DNA of 47,689 bases from Methylophaga sp. UBA2689 (GTDB lineage Bacteria; Pseudomonadota; Gammaproteobacteria; Nitrosococcales; Methylophagaceae). The stretch spans positions 27,532-75,220 of the forward strand of contig DELT01000057.1 in assembly GCA_002354555.1 (NCBI GenBank), written 5' to 3'. The stretch's first letter is position 1. The number at the start of each line of letters is the position of its first letter. The notes below the pieces were generated by a model. It was not told the DNA's origin. It saw only the letters and a program-made list of their open reading frames with translations, and made no database searches. Below are positions 46,433 through 47,689 of this stretch, in pieces. Both the position numbers and the translations under genes were made by a program.

Positions 46433-47193
46433 ATTTTTTTCCTCCAGGGAATAAATGCACTGGTTGTTTGTTGATAACGACGATATTTATCCCCACGACT
46501 GCGAATCGCGTGTTGTTCGGTGTAGGGTATGCCGGTAATGAAATACAGAAATAACAACATCACTAATGGCGCTAGCCAGAGCCACGCTGCGTGTTCGATG
46601 CCAATCGCCATTAAGGGATAGCTAAACCAATGTAACCACTCGAAAAAGTAATTCGGATGTCTGGAATAATTCCACAAGCCTGTTTCGCAGACTTCACCTT
46701 TATTTTTCGGATCAGCTTTGAAATTGGCTAATTGCTTATCCGCAACAGTGACGCCGGTAATGGCAATAATGGCGACAGCTAGACCGGCATATTGAGCTAG
46801 CCCTAAAGATTCAATCTGCCCCTGATTAATGAACCAGACTGGAATAGCAAATCCCCACGCCAATAAAGCCTGAAACTGGAAAAAGAAAAAGTGATAAAAA
46901 TTAGTTTTGCCCCCCCAGTACTGCCTCAGATATTTATAACGTCCATCTTCATCTTCTCCTAACACTCTTTGAGCAAGGTGTGTTCCCAAACGCAAATACC
47001 AAAGCAGCATGATGCCAGATGCCATAATGCTCAGTGGAAAATAGCCCTCACTGGTCAGCAAATGAAAGAAAGCCAGAAAACTTAATGAAAAAGCCCACAA
47101 CACGTCGACAATTCCAGCATTTTTACTGCGAATCTGCCAAAACCAACCGCACAGCATTATTAAAGATACAATGCAAAGACTAAACCACAGCAT
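46429..47193 (-). CDS. DUF1295 membrane protein (steroid-reductase/ICMT-like fold)
   Basis: A 254-residue integral membrane protein with about seven predicted helices. The DUF1295 signature is clear: GLWNYSRHPNYFFEWLHWFSY near residue 185, VDVLWAFSL near the N-terminus and PYTEQHAIRSRGDKYRRYQ near the C-terminus. Relatives include steroid 5-alpha reductases and isoprenylcysteine methyltransferases, so a NADPH-dependent lipid reductase or a lipid-modifying role is plausible. It overlaps the DUF2878 gene by 14 bases and the methyltransferase gene by four. Confidence 0.87.
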   Translation of the reverse strand: MLWFSLCIVSLIMLCGWFWQIRSKNAGIVDVLWAFSLSFLAFFHLLTSEGYFPLSIMASGIMLLWYLRLGTHLAQRVLGEDEDGRYKYLRQYWGGKTNFYHFFFFQFQALLAWGFAIPVWFINQGQIESLGLAQYAGLAVAIIAITGVTVADKQLANFKADPKNKGEVCETGLWNYSRHPNYFFEWLHWFSYPLMAIGIEHAAWLWLAPLVMLLFLYFITGIPYTEQHAIRSRGDKYRRYQQTTSAFIPWRKKI

Positions 47194-47689
47194 GTTGTTT
47201 TCCTGATTCTTGATTGCGCCAATAATTCGCCAATGTCATTAATAATGGAATTGCCAATCCCCAGCTAATGGCAAGTACTACGATTAATATCTCTGGTTGC
47301 AGCCAGTCTAGTGCACCAAGACGACTACCTGCATAGTAGGAAACCGGGCTAGCAATAGCAGAAAATATTCCTGCCATCACACGACGTTTTAATAACCATG
47401 AAAGTGAGTGGTTAAGCGTTAACGCAAAATTGATCCATAAACACCATATCCACCAGGGTGCAATCGGTTCAATAGTTTGAGCTTGATAAGCCATTAAATT
47501 CCAGGCTGACCAGCTCGAATCCAGCACGACACCGATTAAAATTGCCGCCAGCACCAGTTTGTAATCAGTCTGTTTCCAGCGATAAAAACGAAAATGAAAG
47601 ATCAAAAGGGCGACGGTAAAAATAACGGCCGGTGAATTCAACTCCGCGGCCCCGCTTAATACACAGACAAACCAACCGATTTGAAACAG
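47180..47689 (-). CDS. DUF2878 membrane protein, truncated by the window edge
   Basis: A polytopic membrane protein of unknown function. The frame stays open from the stop at 47180 to the right edge (170 codons). The residues before the first TTG (LFQIGWFVCVLSGAAE) fit the usual DUF2878 N-terminus, so the true start lies just outside. About five hydrophobic segments are visible, and the pattern DSSWSAWNLMAY, APWWIWCLWINFALTLNHSL is typical. DUF2878 genes are often found beside DUF1295 and CFA-synthase genes, as here, which ties it to membrane-lipid modification. Confidence 0.82.
   Translation of the reverse strand: MFQIGWFVCVLSGAAELNSPAVIFTVALLIFHFRFYRWKQTDYKLVLAAILIGVVLDSSWSAWNLMAYQAQTIEPIAPWWIWCLWINFALTLNHSLSWLLKRRVMAGIFSAIASPVSYYAGSRLGALDWLQPEILIVVLAISWGLAIPLLMTLANYWRNQESGKQHAVV

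Noticed and set aside
47641-47689. DUF2878 start at the TTG at 47641.
   Set aside because: The frame stays open to the window edge and the upstream residues fit the family N-terminus, so the gene is partial, not complete.

Overview
The window looks like chromosomal DNA of a methanol-oxidising gammaproteobacterium, most probably a Methylophaga-like methylotroph. The evidence is an mxaRSACKL-type methanol dehydrogenase maturation cluster, a 23-residue pqqA gene, and gammaproteobacterial housekeeping blocks (ftsB-ispD-ispF-truD, pyrG-kdsA-eno, trmJ-cysE-iscR). The genus is inferred from gene content, not from a database match. No CRISPR array, rRNA, prophage or intact insertion sequence was seen.

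Layout. 1-4.7 kb: a periplasmic FKBP-type isomerase, ampD, nadC and a TonB-dependent receptor. 4.7-20.7 kb: a long minus-strand housekeeping run: cysG, a DUF1223 protein, truD, ispF, ispD, ftsB, eno, kdsA, pyrG, tilS, accA, pilU, dnaE. A 200-bp MITE-like element lies between accA and pilU. 20.7-28.6 kb: nagZ, a small L,D-transpeptidase and the mxa accessory operon, transcribed mxaR-S-A-C-K-L. A second mxaC paralogue follows mxaL. 28.6-31.2 kb: a 0.5-kb divergent regulatory region with three inverted repeats and a second copy of the MITE-like element, then a NarX/NarL-type two-component pair. 31.2-35.2 kb: ahpF, ahpC, pqqA and bioA. 35.2-39.8 kb: queA-trmJ-cysE followed by a short isc operon (iscR-iscS-iscA) with IscR-like boxes at its promoter. 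39.9-42.2 kb: tRNA-Leu(CAA), a zinc alcohol dehydrogenase, a small lipoprotein and a hypothetical gene. 42.2-43.3 kb: bacterioferritin and its ferredoxin, each with a Fur-like box. 43.4-47.7 kb: an OmpR-type regulator facing a membrane-lipid operon (DUF2878, DUF1295, cyclopropane-fatty-acid-synthase-like methyltransferase) whose last gene is a histidine kinase. The DUF2878 gene runs off the right edge.

How the parts fit. The mxa genes encode a MoxR-type ATPase with DUF58/VWA partner proteins needed for assembly of active, metal-loaded PQQ methanol dehydrogenase. pqqA supplies the PQQ precursor peptide, and the divergent kinase/regulator pair is a natural candidate for controlling the system. 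The structural genes mxaFJGI are not in the window. A second theme is iron and sulfur: siroheme synthesis, cysE, the isc genes, bfr/bfd and Fur/IscR sites. The strongest leads for new biology are the duplicated mxaC with its attached cell-wall enzyme genes, the palindrome-rich mxaR/kinase promoter region invaded by a MITE, and the lipid-modification operon that carries a histidine kinase convergent with a separate response regulator.
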